Below are positions 13,103-21,363 of a DNA stretch of 36,145 bases, one piece after another. The stretch is from contig JAFVOZ010000003.1 in the NCBI GenBank assembly GCA_017505585.1, forward strand, positions 1 through 36,145. Direction: 5' to 3'. Made by a program: the position numbers and the translations under genes. The notes beneath the pieces are model-generated. The model searched no databases. It was not told where the DNA came from and was given only the letters and a program-made list of their open reading frames with translations. Each line of letters starts with the position of its first letter. Within the stretch, counting starts at the first letter, position 1. The stretch is from a bacterium. GTDB taxonomy: Bacteria; Cyanobacteriota; Vampirovibrionia; Gastranaerophilales; Gastranaerophilaceae.

Positions 13103-14079
13103 TTAAGCTCGTCCAAAATTGTTTGTTTAACTTTCCTTCTTGAATCTTCTCTTTTCTTTGTTGAAATTTTAGGCGCAAATTTCCCTTGGTGTTCTTTGAA
13201 ATTCGCCTCTTTTTTAATACTTATGGTTTTAATTTTTTCCCTATATTCAAGTGCTTCTTCAAGGAATTTCAAATAGCTTTCATATCTTAAAGTACCGATT
13301 TTATCTTTATTTTCGATAACCGCGCAATTAACTTCATTCCTATGCAGACAATTTGAGAATTTGCAACCGCTTGTATAAACATATATATCATCAAAAAGTT
13401 TGACCAATTCTTCAGGTGTTAAAAAATCAAAAGGCACTTGTGAAAACCCAGGAGTATCAACGATTTTCATATTGTCTTTTTCAACAATTTCAACATGGCG
13501 AGTTGTGTGCGTGCCTCTTTTTGTTTTGTCACTCACAACATTTGTTTTCCTTAAATTTTCACCCGTTAAAACATTTATTAATGTTGATTTTCCAACGCCT
13601 GATGCACCCGCAAACGCCGTCAGCTTCCCCTTTAGATATTTTCTGAGCGGTAAAATCCCGGTTTCTTCTTTGGCGGAAGTGAAGAAAATATCATACCCAA
13701 GATCAGAATAAAGTTTCATTATATCTTTTTCAAAACCTAGATTTTCTTCTAAATCTTCCTTATTGAAACAAATTGCCGTTTGAACATTGTAATATTTTGC
13801 AAAAATCAAATATCTATTCAACTGAATCAAATCAAGCTCAGGTTCTTTAAGAGCAGAAACTACAAGCAGAGTGTCAATGTTTGCCACGTGTGGTCTTCTA
13901 ATTTGATTTTTTCTTTTAACAAGTGAAGTTATCGCGCCGTCTTCAAATTCAACATTATCACCCACCCAAACATCAATTTTTTGCTTTTTGATGTTTTCTC
14001 GAAGTTTACATTCATATGTAGTATTATTGCTATTCACATAATAAAAATCAGAATGTATTTTAAAAACTTGCCCCTGCAT
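13099..14079 (-). CDS. rsgA: ribosome small-subunit-dependent GTPase A
   Basis: This codes for 326 residues from the ATG at 14077-14079 (M-Q-G-Q-V-F-K-I); the longer reading from 14142 runs into the upstream gene and is rejected. RsgA is a circularly permuted GTPase that helps mature the 30S subunit. All parts are visible: an N-terminal OB fold (to about 65), G4 F-N-K-E-D (105-109), G1 P-loop G-A-S-G-V-G-K-S-T (158-166), G2 near T190-T193, G3 D-T-P-G-F (208-212) and the C-terminal zinc knuckle C239-x4-C244-x-H246-x5-C252. A GAGAAG precedes the start, which is one base after the stop of the TPR gene, so the two are probably one transcript. Its 3' end carries the tRNA-Cys promoter. Confidence 0.97.
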   Translation of the reverse strand: MQGQVFKIHSDFYYVNSNNTTYECKLRENIKKQKIDVWVGDNVEFEDGAITSLVKRKNQIRRPHVANIDTLLVVSALKEPELDLIQLNRYLIFAKYYNVQTAICFNKEDLEENLGFEKDIMKLYSDLGYDIFFTSAKEETGILPLRKYLKGKLTAFAGASGVGKSTLINVLTGENLRKTNVVSDKTKRGTHTTRHVEIVEKDNMKIVDTPGFSQVPFDFLTPEELVKLFDDIYVYTSGCKFSNCLHRNEVNCAVIENKDKIGTLRYESYLKFLEEALEYREKIKTISIKKEANFKEHQGKFAPKISTKKREDSRRKVKQTILDELN

Positions 14080-14080
14080 A

Positions 14081-16141
14081 TTAATACACTTCTCTTGTAA
14101 GCACTTCAACGCGTTCCAGTGCGTATGAATTATGTTCTTCAAGCTGAGTGTTTTTACTCAAAAATGTTTCAAACGCCTCTAGTGCTTTTCTTTTTTGATT
14201 TATTTGCTCATACAAAATACCAAGCCTGTAATACGACATTGTAAATTCAGAATTTACTTTAATTGAACTTTCGTACTCCCTAATTGCAGATAGCAGCTCA
14301 CCTGCATCTTCTTTGTTTTTACCTTTAAAATAATAAAGCTCGGCATTATCAGGAATTTTTTTAAGTCCTGCTTCAATTATTTCATCTGCTTTTTTGTAAT
14401 TTTTTAAGTCATTTTGCTCAAATGCAGCGTTTAAAATGTCATCTGTTTGTTTTTGAACAACAAGATTTAACAAAGTTTTTGCAGGGACATTTTTAGAATC
14501 AATTTTGAGTGACTTTTGAAGATATATGCGAGCATTATCTAAATCGCTTTTATCATAATAAGCCATTGCAAGAGCGTATGTTGCAGCAAAATTATTTTTA
14601 TTTATCTCAAGTGCTTTTTTATAATTTTCAATCGCAAGCTTATTGTCACCTGCCATTTTCATGCAATTTGCCATTGCAAAATAAATTTCATCTGTTTTCG
14701 GGGCAATTTGATTATATGTATCAAATGCTTTTTTATATTGTTTTTCGTTGATATATACAAGTGCTTGCGCCACTTTTTTGTCAATCAAGCTCTTGTTCGC
14801 AAGTGCATAAAATTCAATAACTTTTTTATCTGTCGGATAGAGAGAATAAGCTTTTTCAATAAAACCTTCAGCGATATTGTCTTTGCCTTGGAGTGCGTAG
14901 AAATTATACATTTTAACAAGCACCTGCTTACTTTTTTCATCAACCGAATATGCAAGTTTGTAATATTTTTCCGCTTCGCCCATTTTCTTTAAAATTAAAA
15001 GTTCGTCAGCAAAATTTGCAATAAATTCAGCACTCGGACGGAAAGCATTATTTAATGGATAAAAAGCGTGCATAATTTGCAGCGGCTCTTTTTTATCTTT
15101 TAGAATTTCATAAATTCCATATTTTGCCTCGAGCGAATTTGGGTAAAACAAAAGAATTGATTGATACTCTTTCATCGCTTCTTTTTGTCTGTTTAATTTC
15201 ACAAGACATTTAGCTTTACCTGCCCGAATTTGTTGTTCGTAAATATCGTTGTCTAAAATTGAATCATAAATTTCAATCGCGCGTTCAGATTGCCCAATAT
15301 TATGCAAAAAATTCGCCAAAATATATCTCAAAAAAACATCATCAGGCTTAATTTCAAGAGCCTTAGAATAAAGAGAATAAGTTTTTGCATTTTCGCCAAC
15401 GAGCGCGTACGCCGTGCCTAAAATTTCGTATGCATTTTGATTATTTGGTTCGCGCGAAATTTTATCTTCAAAAATAGAAATTATGGTTTTGATTATGTTT
15501 GCATCTTGCGTGGCAACAAGTGCTAATCTATATTGCTCGCAAGCCTTCGCTTGCTCGCCTCTAAAATCATAAAAAAGTGCAAATTTTAAATTCAAGAAAT
15601 TATTTTTATCATTCAAAGTAAGTGCTTTGTTGTAGCTTTCTTCTGCTAAATTGTAATTTTTGATTGCAAAATTAACATCGCCTGAAATTTCATGGAATTT
15701 ATAATTATCCAGTTGCGCTTCGCTTATTTTAGACAAAACATATTTTGCAGGATAGTTATTATTCTCTTTATTTAACACCCAAGCTAAGTTTAATTTTGAA
15801 TCGTCCGTATCAAAAATTATATCCGCCTTGCTTAGTGTTTCCTCTAATTTTTTTTCATATTTTATATATTCACGAGTATCTGGTTTCATAAAAGCTAAAG
15901 CACCCATAAGGCTTTTTACGGCATTATCATAGTCACCTGCTTTTTTATAATATGAATATTTTTTTAAATACAATTTTTTACAATCATTTCTATATTTTAC
16001 AAGTTGTGCATTATCTTCAGCTTGCATAAAGCCATCCTGCGCAACTTTTAATTGTGCGTCATATTTTGTTTGTGCAAAAGCAGTGTTTGTGCAAACAAAA
16101 AACGATATAATAAATGCTATTTTAAAAATCTTACTCAACAT
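14081..16141 (-). CDS. exported tetratricopeptide-repeat protein
   Basis: This codes for 686 residues. A signal peptide (M-L-S-K-I-F-K-I-A-F to T-A-F-A-Q, about 1-23) is followed by TPR repeats over essentially the whole length, each with the small-residue and aromatic pattern of the 34-residue unit. Examples are A-Y-E-I-L-G-T-A-Y-A-L-V-G, A-N-C-M-K-M-A-G-D-N-K-L-A, A-L-A-M-A-Y-Y-D-K-S-D-L and S-Y-Y-R-L-G-I-L-Y-E-Q. TPRs are protein-binding scaffolds; a periplasmic role in assembly is plausible but not shown. A strong terminator separates it from the TpsA gene upstream, and the stop lies one base before rsgA. Confidence 0.85.
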   Translation of the reverse strand: MLSKIFKIAFIISFFVCTNTAFAQTKYDAQLKVAQDGFMQAEDNAQLVKYRNDCKKLYLKKYSYYKKAGDYDNAVKSLMGALAFMKPDTREYIKYEKKLEETLSKADIIFDTDDSKLNLAWVLNKENNNYPAKYVLSKISEAQLDNYKFHEISGDVNFAIKNYNLAEESYNKALTLNDKNNFLNLKFALFYDFRGEQAKACEQYRLALVATQDANIIKTIISIFEDKISREPNNQNAYEILGTAYALVGENAKTYSLYSKALEIKPDDVFLRYILANFLHNIGQSERAIEIYDSILDNDIYEQQIRAGKAKCLVKLNRQKEAMKEYQSILLFYPNSLEAKYGIYEILKDKKEPLQIMHAFYPLNNAFRPSAEFIANFADELLILKKMGEAEKYYKLAYSVDEKSKQVLVKMYNFYALQGKDNIAEGFIEKAYSLYPTDKKVIEFYALANKSLIDKKVAQALVYINEKQYKKAFDTYNQIAPKTDEIYFAMANCMKMAGDNKLAIENYKKALEINKNNFAATYALAMAYYDKSDLDNARIYLQKSLKIDSKNVPAKTLLNLVVQKQTDDILNAAFEQNDLKNYKKADEIIEAGLKKIPDNAELYYFKGKNKEDAGELLSAIREYESSIKVNSEFTMSYYRLGILYEQINQKRKALEAFETFLSKNTQLEEHNSYALERVEVLTREVY

Positions 16142-16164
16142 AGATTAATTATATATGAAAAAAC

Positions 16165-16199
16165 AAAATAAAAAAAGCAGGGAATTAATCCCTGCTTTT
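16165..16199 (-). terminator. rho-independent terminator of the TpsA gene
   Basis: On the minus strand AAAAGCAGGG and CCCTGCTTTT (16190-16199 and 16173-16182) form a ten-pair stem around seven bases, followed by a T run. It begins 15 bases after the TpsA stop and ends the transcript before the TPR gene. Confidence 0.9.
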
Positions 16200-16214
16200 G
16201 TCATCTTTGTTAGT

Positions 16215-19200
16215 TTATTCAACCACTCTTATAAGTTCTTCAACTTCTTCGCCGTCTTCATCGAATGTGATTGCTGCCGCTGCTGCCACCATTCCAACTG
16301 TTGGGTCTGTAATTGAGTTTGTAATTGGTTCAGGAAGCCCGTGGATTTCGGTTGGTCTTGGGATTTTAATTACATCGATGTCATTTGAAGTCACATCAGG
16401 TGATACACCAGGGTTTGGATTTGGGTCTGGAAGAATCGGAGCCGGTGGTACATCATCAAATCCGTTGATTTTTGTGTAAACTAATAAGAATTTTTCATTT
16501 CCAGTTTGACCTGCCAAGTCGATGAAGTGTTTTGCGTGAGCATCAGCACCTTCGTATGTTGTTGGCAAATAGCTTGCTGTATAGAAACCTACATAGTTGC
16601 CATTTTCATCGATTGAGTATGGAGTTTTATCTAAGTTGAAACCGTCAAAGTCTTTAACTTCGATATATGCTCTACCTTCAGCATTTCCGCCAGGTTGAGT
16701 TTCAGGGTTAGTGTTTTGAGCAGGTTGGTCAAGTCCCGCGATATCATCAGCTGTAAGAGTTGTTGCTGCAGCGATGAATTTATCATTTGCATCAAGATTT
16801 AATTTGTTTGATACGATTCTTGAGATTGAAAGAACATCATCTTTAGCGTCAAGTGTAACAACTTTACCACCAATGTTTACGCCTGCATTGCGGTTAGCAA
16901 CATTTGATAATTGAAGGTTAACATTATTGTTGAAGTTTTTAGTTGCAAGGATTTCTGCATCAGTTTTGCCTTCACCAACACCAGCGTATGCCAAGAATGC
17001 ACCGTTGTTAGTGTTGATATCGCCTTTAATATCGCCTGCTTCAGTGATGATTGTATTTGCTTTTGAGTTCATTGAACCATTGTTCATTGTAACTGCTTTT
17101 GCGCCGTATACTCTAACAACGCCGTTTTTAGCTGTTAAGTTTGCGTTATTTAAAGTTAGGTCTTTTGTTGCATTAACCTTGATGTTTGCTTTTTCAGAGT
17201 TTAGTGCAAGTGAATTTGTGTGTTTAATTGCTTCAATTGGTTCTTGAGCAAATTCGATGTTACTTGCATCGCCTCTTGTTGTGATTGCAACATTTTGAGC
17301 GTTCATTTCAGCAGTTGAATCCATTGAAATACCTGTGCGGTCTGCTGCATTTTTAGCGATGAATGCATTTTTAATATTTACTGCAATGTTGTTTGCTGCA
17401 TTTAATTTAGAATCAAAGAAGTGGAAACCTTCGTTTTGAGAAGTGATATTGATGTCTGATTTTGAAGTTACATTTGAATTATTAATTACATCAACATCTT
17501 TTGTAGCAACTAAAGTAAGTTTGTCTTGATTATCAGCTTCAGCTGCCCAAGTGCCTGTTCCTGCTTCTGTAACAACCGCTTTTTTCATTGTTGCTTTATC
17601 AAGAGTTAATTTACCTCTTACATCAATTGTTACGCCTTCGCCTGCTGCTGCGTTTCTTTTTTCAAATGTAGAGTCATCTTTAACTGTTACATTGTTTTCA
17701 GCAGTTGTGTCTGCGTCATATAAAGCTAAGTTGTTGTAGCTTAAGTTTGTATTTTGGATTAATGTATCTTCAGCAAGTAAGCTGATATCTTTTCCTGCAT
17801 ACATAATTGAACGATTACCGTTAACGCCGTTTGCATCTCTGTATACATTAAGTTTTTTAGCTGCTTTAACTTTAATATTACCCATTGCAGCATCAACTAA
17901 AGTGTTGCCAATATTAACATTATTGCCTGATTCAATTGTGATATCTTTTGCAATGTTTGCTTGTGGGTTAGAAGCAATCATATTAGAGTTAGTAACATTT
18001 GAATTAAGGGCAGATTTAACTCTGATATTACCTCTTGAGAAAAGGTTTGAAGTGTTAATATCGGTATTGCCATATACTGAGTTAATTTGGATGTCACCAG
18101 GTTTTTGAGTTCTGCCGATTGCAGCTGTGTCTTGTGTTGAAAATGCTGTTTGAAGAGTTGATTTTTCAATCAATACATTTCCGCCACCGATAATGTTAAT
18201 TTCGCCACCTTTTTGGTCGTTAGTGTTAACATTTGGATTTAATTCTTCGTGAGTGTTATATGTTTTTAATAAAGAATTTTTGATTTTTACATGGTTGTTA
18301 CCTGTGATATCAATGTCACCTGTTGCATTATTTAATAATTTATTACCAACAAGAGATGAGTTTTGAACTAAAATATTTGAACCTTCGGTGCCAGCCGGAA
18401 TTTCCATTGTTTTGTCATAAGTTACACCGCGGTTTTTAAGCAAAATGTTGCCTGATTCAATGTAAGTGCCATCTGCTACATCAGTGCTGCCAATCGTGAT
18501 ATTGTAGTCAACACCGTCTAAACCTTTAGCAACTGAAAAATCTTCATTGTAAACATAACCATTTAATTTATAGCTAGCTTCAGCACCACCACCTGTTGCA
18601 AGTTTTACGTTGCTGAATGATTGGTTGTAGTCAAGCGGTTTGTTTGCTAAATCTGAAGAGAAGTTGTAGTCAATATTTGTAATGATTTCAGAACCGTTTA
18701 CAACTTCAATATCCTTAGCGGCAATGATTGCTGTTTTATCGATATTAAATTTAGCATTATCCAATTTAATTAGCGCGCCGATTTTGTCATCAGTGCTTGA
18801 GAATTTAATATTAATATCTGGGCCAAAGTAATTTTTAAGATTATTTGTATATGTATTTAATTGAGAAGATGTTAAATCACCAAGATTTTTAAGTTTTTCA
18901 GGCTTAAATGTTGTTGCGGTAAATGCATTTAAATTAACATTTGCACCTTCGCCAAATAAAATACCATTTGGGTTGATTAAAAATATCTTACCTGTACCTG
19001 CATAATCTTTAGCAGCATTTGAAGATGTTTGTTTCAAAGTACCATATATTTGAGATGGGTTTTTATCTAAGACATTGTGGATAAAAGTTTGAGACCAGTT
19101 TGTAAAAATATGGTTTACTTCTTTATCTGAACCCAAGTTGAACGAATTCCAATCACCTTGAACAACGCCATTTTTACCTGAAGTTGCTTTAATGTCTAAC

Positions 19201-19337
19201 CCGTTAACAGTATCTGTTACTGTACCACCTGTAATTTTGTTTAAATTAGGAACTACTCCTTCAAGTGCAGCAAATGTTGGAAGCTGGCATGACATGAAGG
19301 CGGTGATTAAAAATAGTCCAAAAATCCTTTTTTTCAT
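16215..19337 (-). CDS. two-partner secretion exoprotein (TpsA, haemagglutinin-like)
   Basis: This codes for 1040 residues. A signal peptide (about 1-23, ending T-F-A) is followed by the TPS secretion domain recognised by the partner pore: W-N-S-F-N-L-G (63-69) and I-N-P-N-G-I-L-F-G (121-129) are its hallmark motifs. Residues about 180-860 are Asn/Ala/Lys-rich imperfect repeats with patterns such as N-V-N-I-G-N-T and K-D-V-D-V-I-N-N-S-N-V, predicted to stack into a right-handed beta helix. The last 100 residues differ: a proline-rich segment (P-D-P-N-P-N-P-G-V) and an acidic end. There is no cysteine after the signal peptide. An AAGGGG ribosome-binding site precedes the ATG. The partner pore gene is divergent, not downstream as in the usual operon. 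Adhesion or biofilm is the usual role; not shown here. Confidence 0.92.
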   Translation of the reverse strand: MKKRIFGLFLITAFMSCQLPTFAALEGVVPNLNKITGGTVTDTVNGLDIKATSGKNGVVQGDWNSFNLGSDKEVNHIFTNWSQTFIHNVLDKNPSQIYGTLKQTSSNAAKDYAGTGKIFLINPNGILFGEGANVNLNAFTATTFKPEKLKNLGDLTSSQLNTYTNNLKNYFGPDINIKFSSTDDKIGALIKLDNAKFNIDKTAIIAAKDIEVVNGSEIITNIDYNFSSDLANKPLDYNQSFSNVKLATGGGAEASYKLNGYVYNEDFSVAKGLDGVDYNITIGSTDVADGTYIESGNILLKNRGVTYDKTMEIPAGTEGSNILVQNSSLVGNKLLNNATGDIDITGNNHVKIKNSLLKTYNTHEELNPNVNTNDQKGGEINIIGGGNVLIEKSTLQTAFSTQDTAAIGRTQKPGDIQINSVYGNTDINTSNLFSRGNIRVKSALNSNVTNSNMIASNPQANIAKDITIESGNNVNIGNTLVDAAMGNIKVKAAKKLNVYRDANGVNGNRSIMYAGKDISLLAEDTLIQNTNLSYNNLALYDADTTAENNVTVKDDSTFEKRNAAAGEGVTIDVRGKLTLDKATMKKAVVTEAGTGTWAAEADNQDKLTLVATKDVDVINNSNVTSKSDINITSQNEGFHFFDSKLNAANNIAVNIKNAFIAKNAADRTGISMDSTAEMNAQNVAITTRGDASNIEFAQEPIEAIKHTNSLALNSEKANIKVNATKDLTLNNANLTAKNGVVRVYGAKAVTMNNGSMNSKANTIITEAGDIKGDINTNNGAFLAYAGVGEGKTDAEILATKNFNNNVNLQLSNVANRNAGVNIGGKVVTLDAKDDVLSISRIVSNKLNLDANDKFIAAATTLTADDIAGLDQPAQNTNPETQPGGNAEGRAYIEVKDFDGFNLDKTPYSIDENGNYVGFYTASYLPTTYEGADAHAKHFIDLAGQTGNEKFLLVYTKINGFDDVPPAPILPDPNPNPGVSPDVTSNDIDVIKIPRPTEIHGLPEPITNSITDPTVGMVAAAAAITFDEDGEEVEELIRVVE

Positions 19338-19469
19338 TGTTTTCCCCTTCTTTATTTCTTCTAATATAATTTGCGTGAGATTAATTCTACACTAAAAAAA
19401 CAGGTGAAGGCATTTTTTTGCCAAAAAAGAACAAAAATAGTTACAAAGTTTAACATTTTGTTACGGGGC

Positions 19470-19498
19470 TTGCTTATTTAGCATGTGTATTCTATTAT
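19470..19498 (+). promoter_or_regulatory. promoter of the TpsB gene
   Basis: TTGCTT (19470-19475), 17 bases, TATTAT (19493-19498). The predicted start near 19505 leaves a leader of about 30 bases that includes AGGGAGAAGGA. This decides the TTG at 19536 over any start near 19485. The 200-base divergent region also holds the TpsA promoter. Confidence 0.6.
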
Positions 19499-19535
19499 TT
19501 ATATTAAGAAAAACTATTCCAGAAGGGAGAAGGAA

Positions 19536-21308
19536 TTGAGAAATACGCGTTTTAAACTATTATTATGCGCTCTTGCGCTAGGCGTAAGTGCCCATACATC
19601 AACTACTTTAGCTGCTCTTACTTCACACTCAGGCGGTGGCATAGGCGCATTTGACCCAGGTGTTATTGACCAAAAAAACGTTATTCAAATGCAACAATAT
19701 GAAGAAAATAAACGTATCGAACAAGAGCAAACTGCTGACGAAGCAATAACAATGGAAAAGAAAGTTTCAGACGAAATGGATAATATTCCAAACGCCGAAA
19801 AAGCTTTTATTCTCAATTCTGTTCGTTATAAGGGAAACACTATATTTACAGAAGACGAACTTCTTCACCTTGTTTGCGATATTATCGAAACTGAAGTTAC
19901 ATTATCAGATGTTATGCAAATTGCTGCAAAAATTACAGATATGTACCATTCAGCAGGATACATCACATCTTTTGCTTATGTTCCTCCTCAAAGAATTGAT
20001 ACAGGCGACATCGAAATCAATATTATCGAAGGTAAATACGGAAACGTAACACTTGATGGCAACAAATGGGCTCGCGATAAATATATTACAAAGCAATTCC
20101 TGGAAGACAATAATATTATCCAAGGTAATATATTAAATATTAAGGATTCTCAAAACGCATTAAGCGAAATTAACTCTATCGGCTACATTAAAGGCGCGGT
20201 TACCCTTCAAGATAACGAAGAAAGCGTTGAATATACCGATATGAATTTTACCGCAAAAGATAGATTCCCGCTCGATTTTGGCTTAAGATTCGACAACCAA
20301 GGGCAATCATCAGTTGGTTTAAACAGATTTACAATCTTTGGCGGCCTATATAACTTAACAGGTTTTGGCGACCAATTGCTATCAATCACTTCACTTGCTC
20401 GCAGAACAACAAGCCAAGCTGTTTTATACACAATCCCGATTGCTAAAAAAGAAACTAAATTAAACCTTGGCTACACATATTCAGGCACTCGCTTGGGTGA
20501 TTTTTATGGAATCGAAGATATCAAAGGTAAGTCGCACTCATTCTTCGCAGGTATTTCAAGAAGATTAATTGAAACAGAAAACTACAAAATGTACGGCGAT
20601 ATTTCATTTGATATGAGAGACGTAAAAACAACCTTCCTTAACGCAGGGCATAGAGAAAAACTCGGCAAACCTTATAAAACCAGAAATATCCGTTTGAGTT
20701 TATCAAATATCAAGGATGATTTTTACGGAAAATGGTTAGGAAACGTTGGCGCAAGCTTTGGTGTACCTTGGTTTGACGCTGAATCAACATATTACAATTA
20801 TGAAGATGACAAAAGTTCACCATGCAACAAGGCCATTAAGTTAACAGGTAATTTAACAAGACTACAAGTACTCCCATGGCGTTCTCTTGGTATCCTCCAA
20901 CTTAACGGACAATGGGCAAACAGAGATATATGGTACAGTGAAAAATTACAAGTTGGCGGTATAGCTTCAGTTAGAGGTTATCAAGAAGCTGCATTACTTG
21001 GCGATTATGGTATTACAGCATCAGCTGAAGTCAGATTCCCGATTCCATTCTTAAGAAGAATACTTCCTGAAAAAGCGCACTTTGTAGATGACGCGATAAG
21101 ACTTGCTGCTTTCTATGACCTTGGCTGGTATGGCGACAGATATTCTTCACTGGATTCAGACTACGTAATGAGCGTTGGTGGCGGTTTGGTATTAAAACTC
21201 ACTAAATACTTATCAGGCAACGTATACTTCGGTGTTCCCATCGGACAAAAACCTGAAGAGCACTCAAATATGAGAGTTCACTTCAGTATTACTTCAAATA
21301 TATTATAG
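19536..21308 (+). CDS. two-partner secretion outer-membrane pore (TpsB, ShlB/FhaC family)
   Basis: This codes for 590 residues from a TTG at 19536, preceded by the strong AGGGAGAAGGA site. A signal peptide covers about 1-26. A linker and a helical segment (Q-K-N-V-I-Q-M-Q-Q-Y-E-E-N, as in the plug helix of FhaC) lead to the POTRA domain at about 90-170 (S-V-R-Y-K-G-N-T-I-F, then Y-H-S-A-G-Y-I-T-S and I-N-I-I-E-G-K-Y). The C-terminal 350 residues form the ShlB-type beta barrel, with V-R-G-Y (479-482) as the loop-6 motif that enters the pore, and an aromatic-poor last strand. It should recognise the TPS domain of the divergent exoprotein and pass it across the outer membrane. A histidine-kinase gene follows after 55 bases. 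Confidence 0.93.
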   Translation: MRNTRFKLLLCALALGVSAHTSTTLAALTSHSGGGIGAFDPGVIDQKNVIQMQQYEENKRIEQEQTADEAITMEKKVSDEMDNIPNAEKAFILNSVRYKGNTIFTEDELLHLVCDIIETEVTLSDVMQIAAKITDMYHSAGYITSFAYVPPQRIDTGDIEINIIEGKYGNVTLDGNKWARDKYITKQFLEDNNIIQGNILNIKDSQNALSEINSIGYIKGAVTLQDNEESVEYTDMNFTAKDRFPLDFGLRFDNQGQSSVGLNRFTIFGGLYNLTGFGDQLLSITSLARRTTSQAVLYTIPIAKKETKLNLGYTYSGTRLGDFYGIEDIKGKSHSFFAGISRRLIETENYKMYGDISFDMRDVKTTFLNAGHREKLGKPYKTRNIRLSLSNIKDDFYGKWLGNVGASFGVPWFDAESTYYNYEDDKSSPCNKAIKLTGNLTRLQVLPWRSLGILQLNGQWANRDIWYSEKLQVGGIASVRGYQEAALLGDYGITASAEVRFPIPFLRRILPEKAHFVDDAIRLAAFYDLGWYGDRYSSLDSDYVMSVGGGLVLKLTKYLSGNVYFGVPIGQKPEEHSNMRVHFSITSNIL

Positions 21309-21363
21309 ATTTAAGTTATATTACAAATGTGCCAATCGGCACCATGACGGATAGAATATAATT

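Noticed and set aside
12969-13178. A 70-residue N-terminal extension of the PadR gene
   Set aside because: It runs through tRNA-Cys and its promoter; the ATG at 12968 starts the PadR fold and has a ribosome-binding site.
14080-14142. A longer RsgA N-terminus
   Set aside because: It overlaps the TPR gene and is not part of the OB fold; the ATG at 14079 fits the one-base gap and has GAGAAG upstream.
16927-18108. Several plus-strand open frames inside tpsA
   Set aside because: They are antisense readings of repetitive Asn/Ala/Lys codons and have no known-protein character.
21329-21342. GTGCC-AATC-GGCAC hairpin between tpsB and the kinase as a terminator
   Set aside because: Only five pairs and no T run follows; I would not split the transcript on it.
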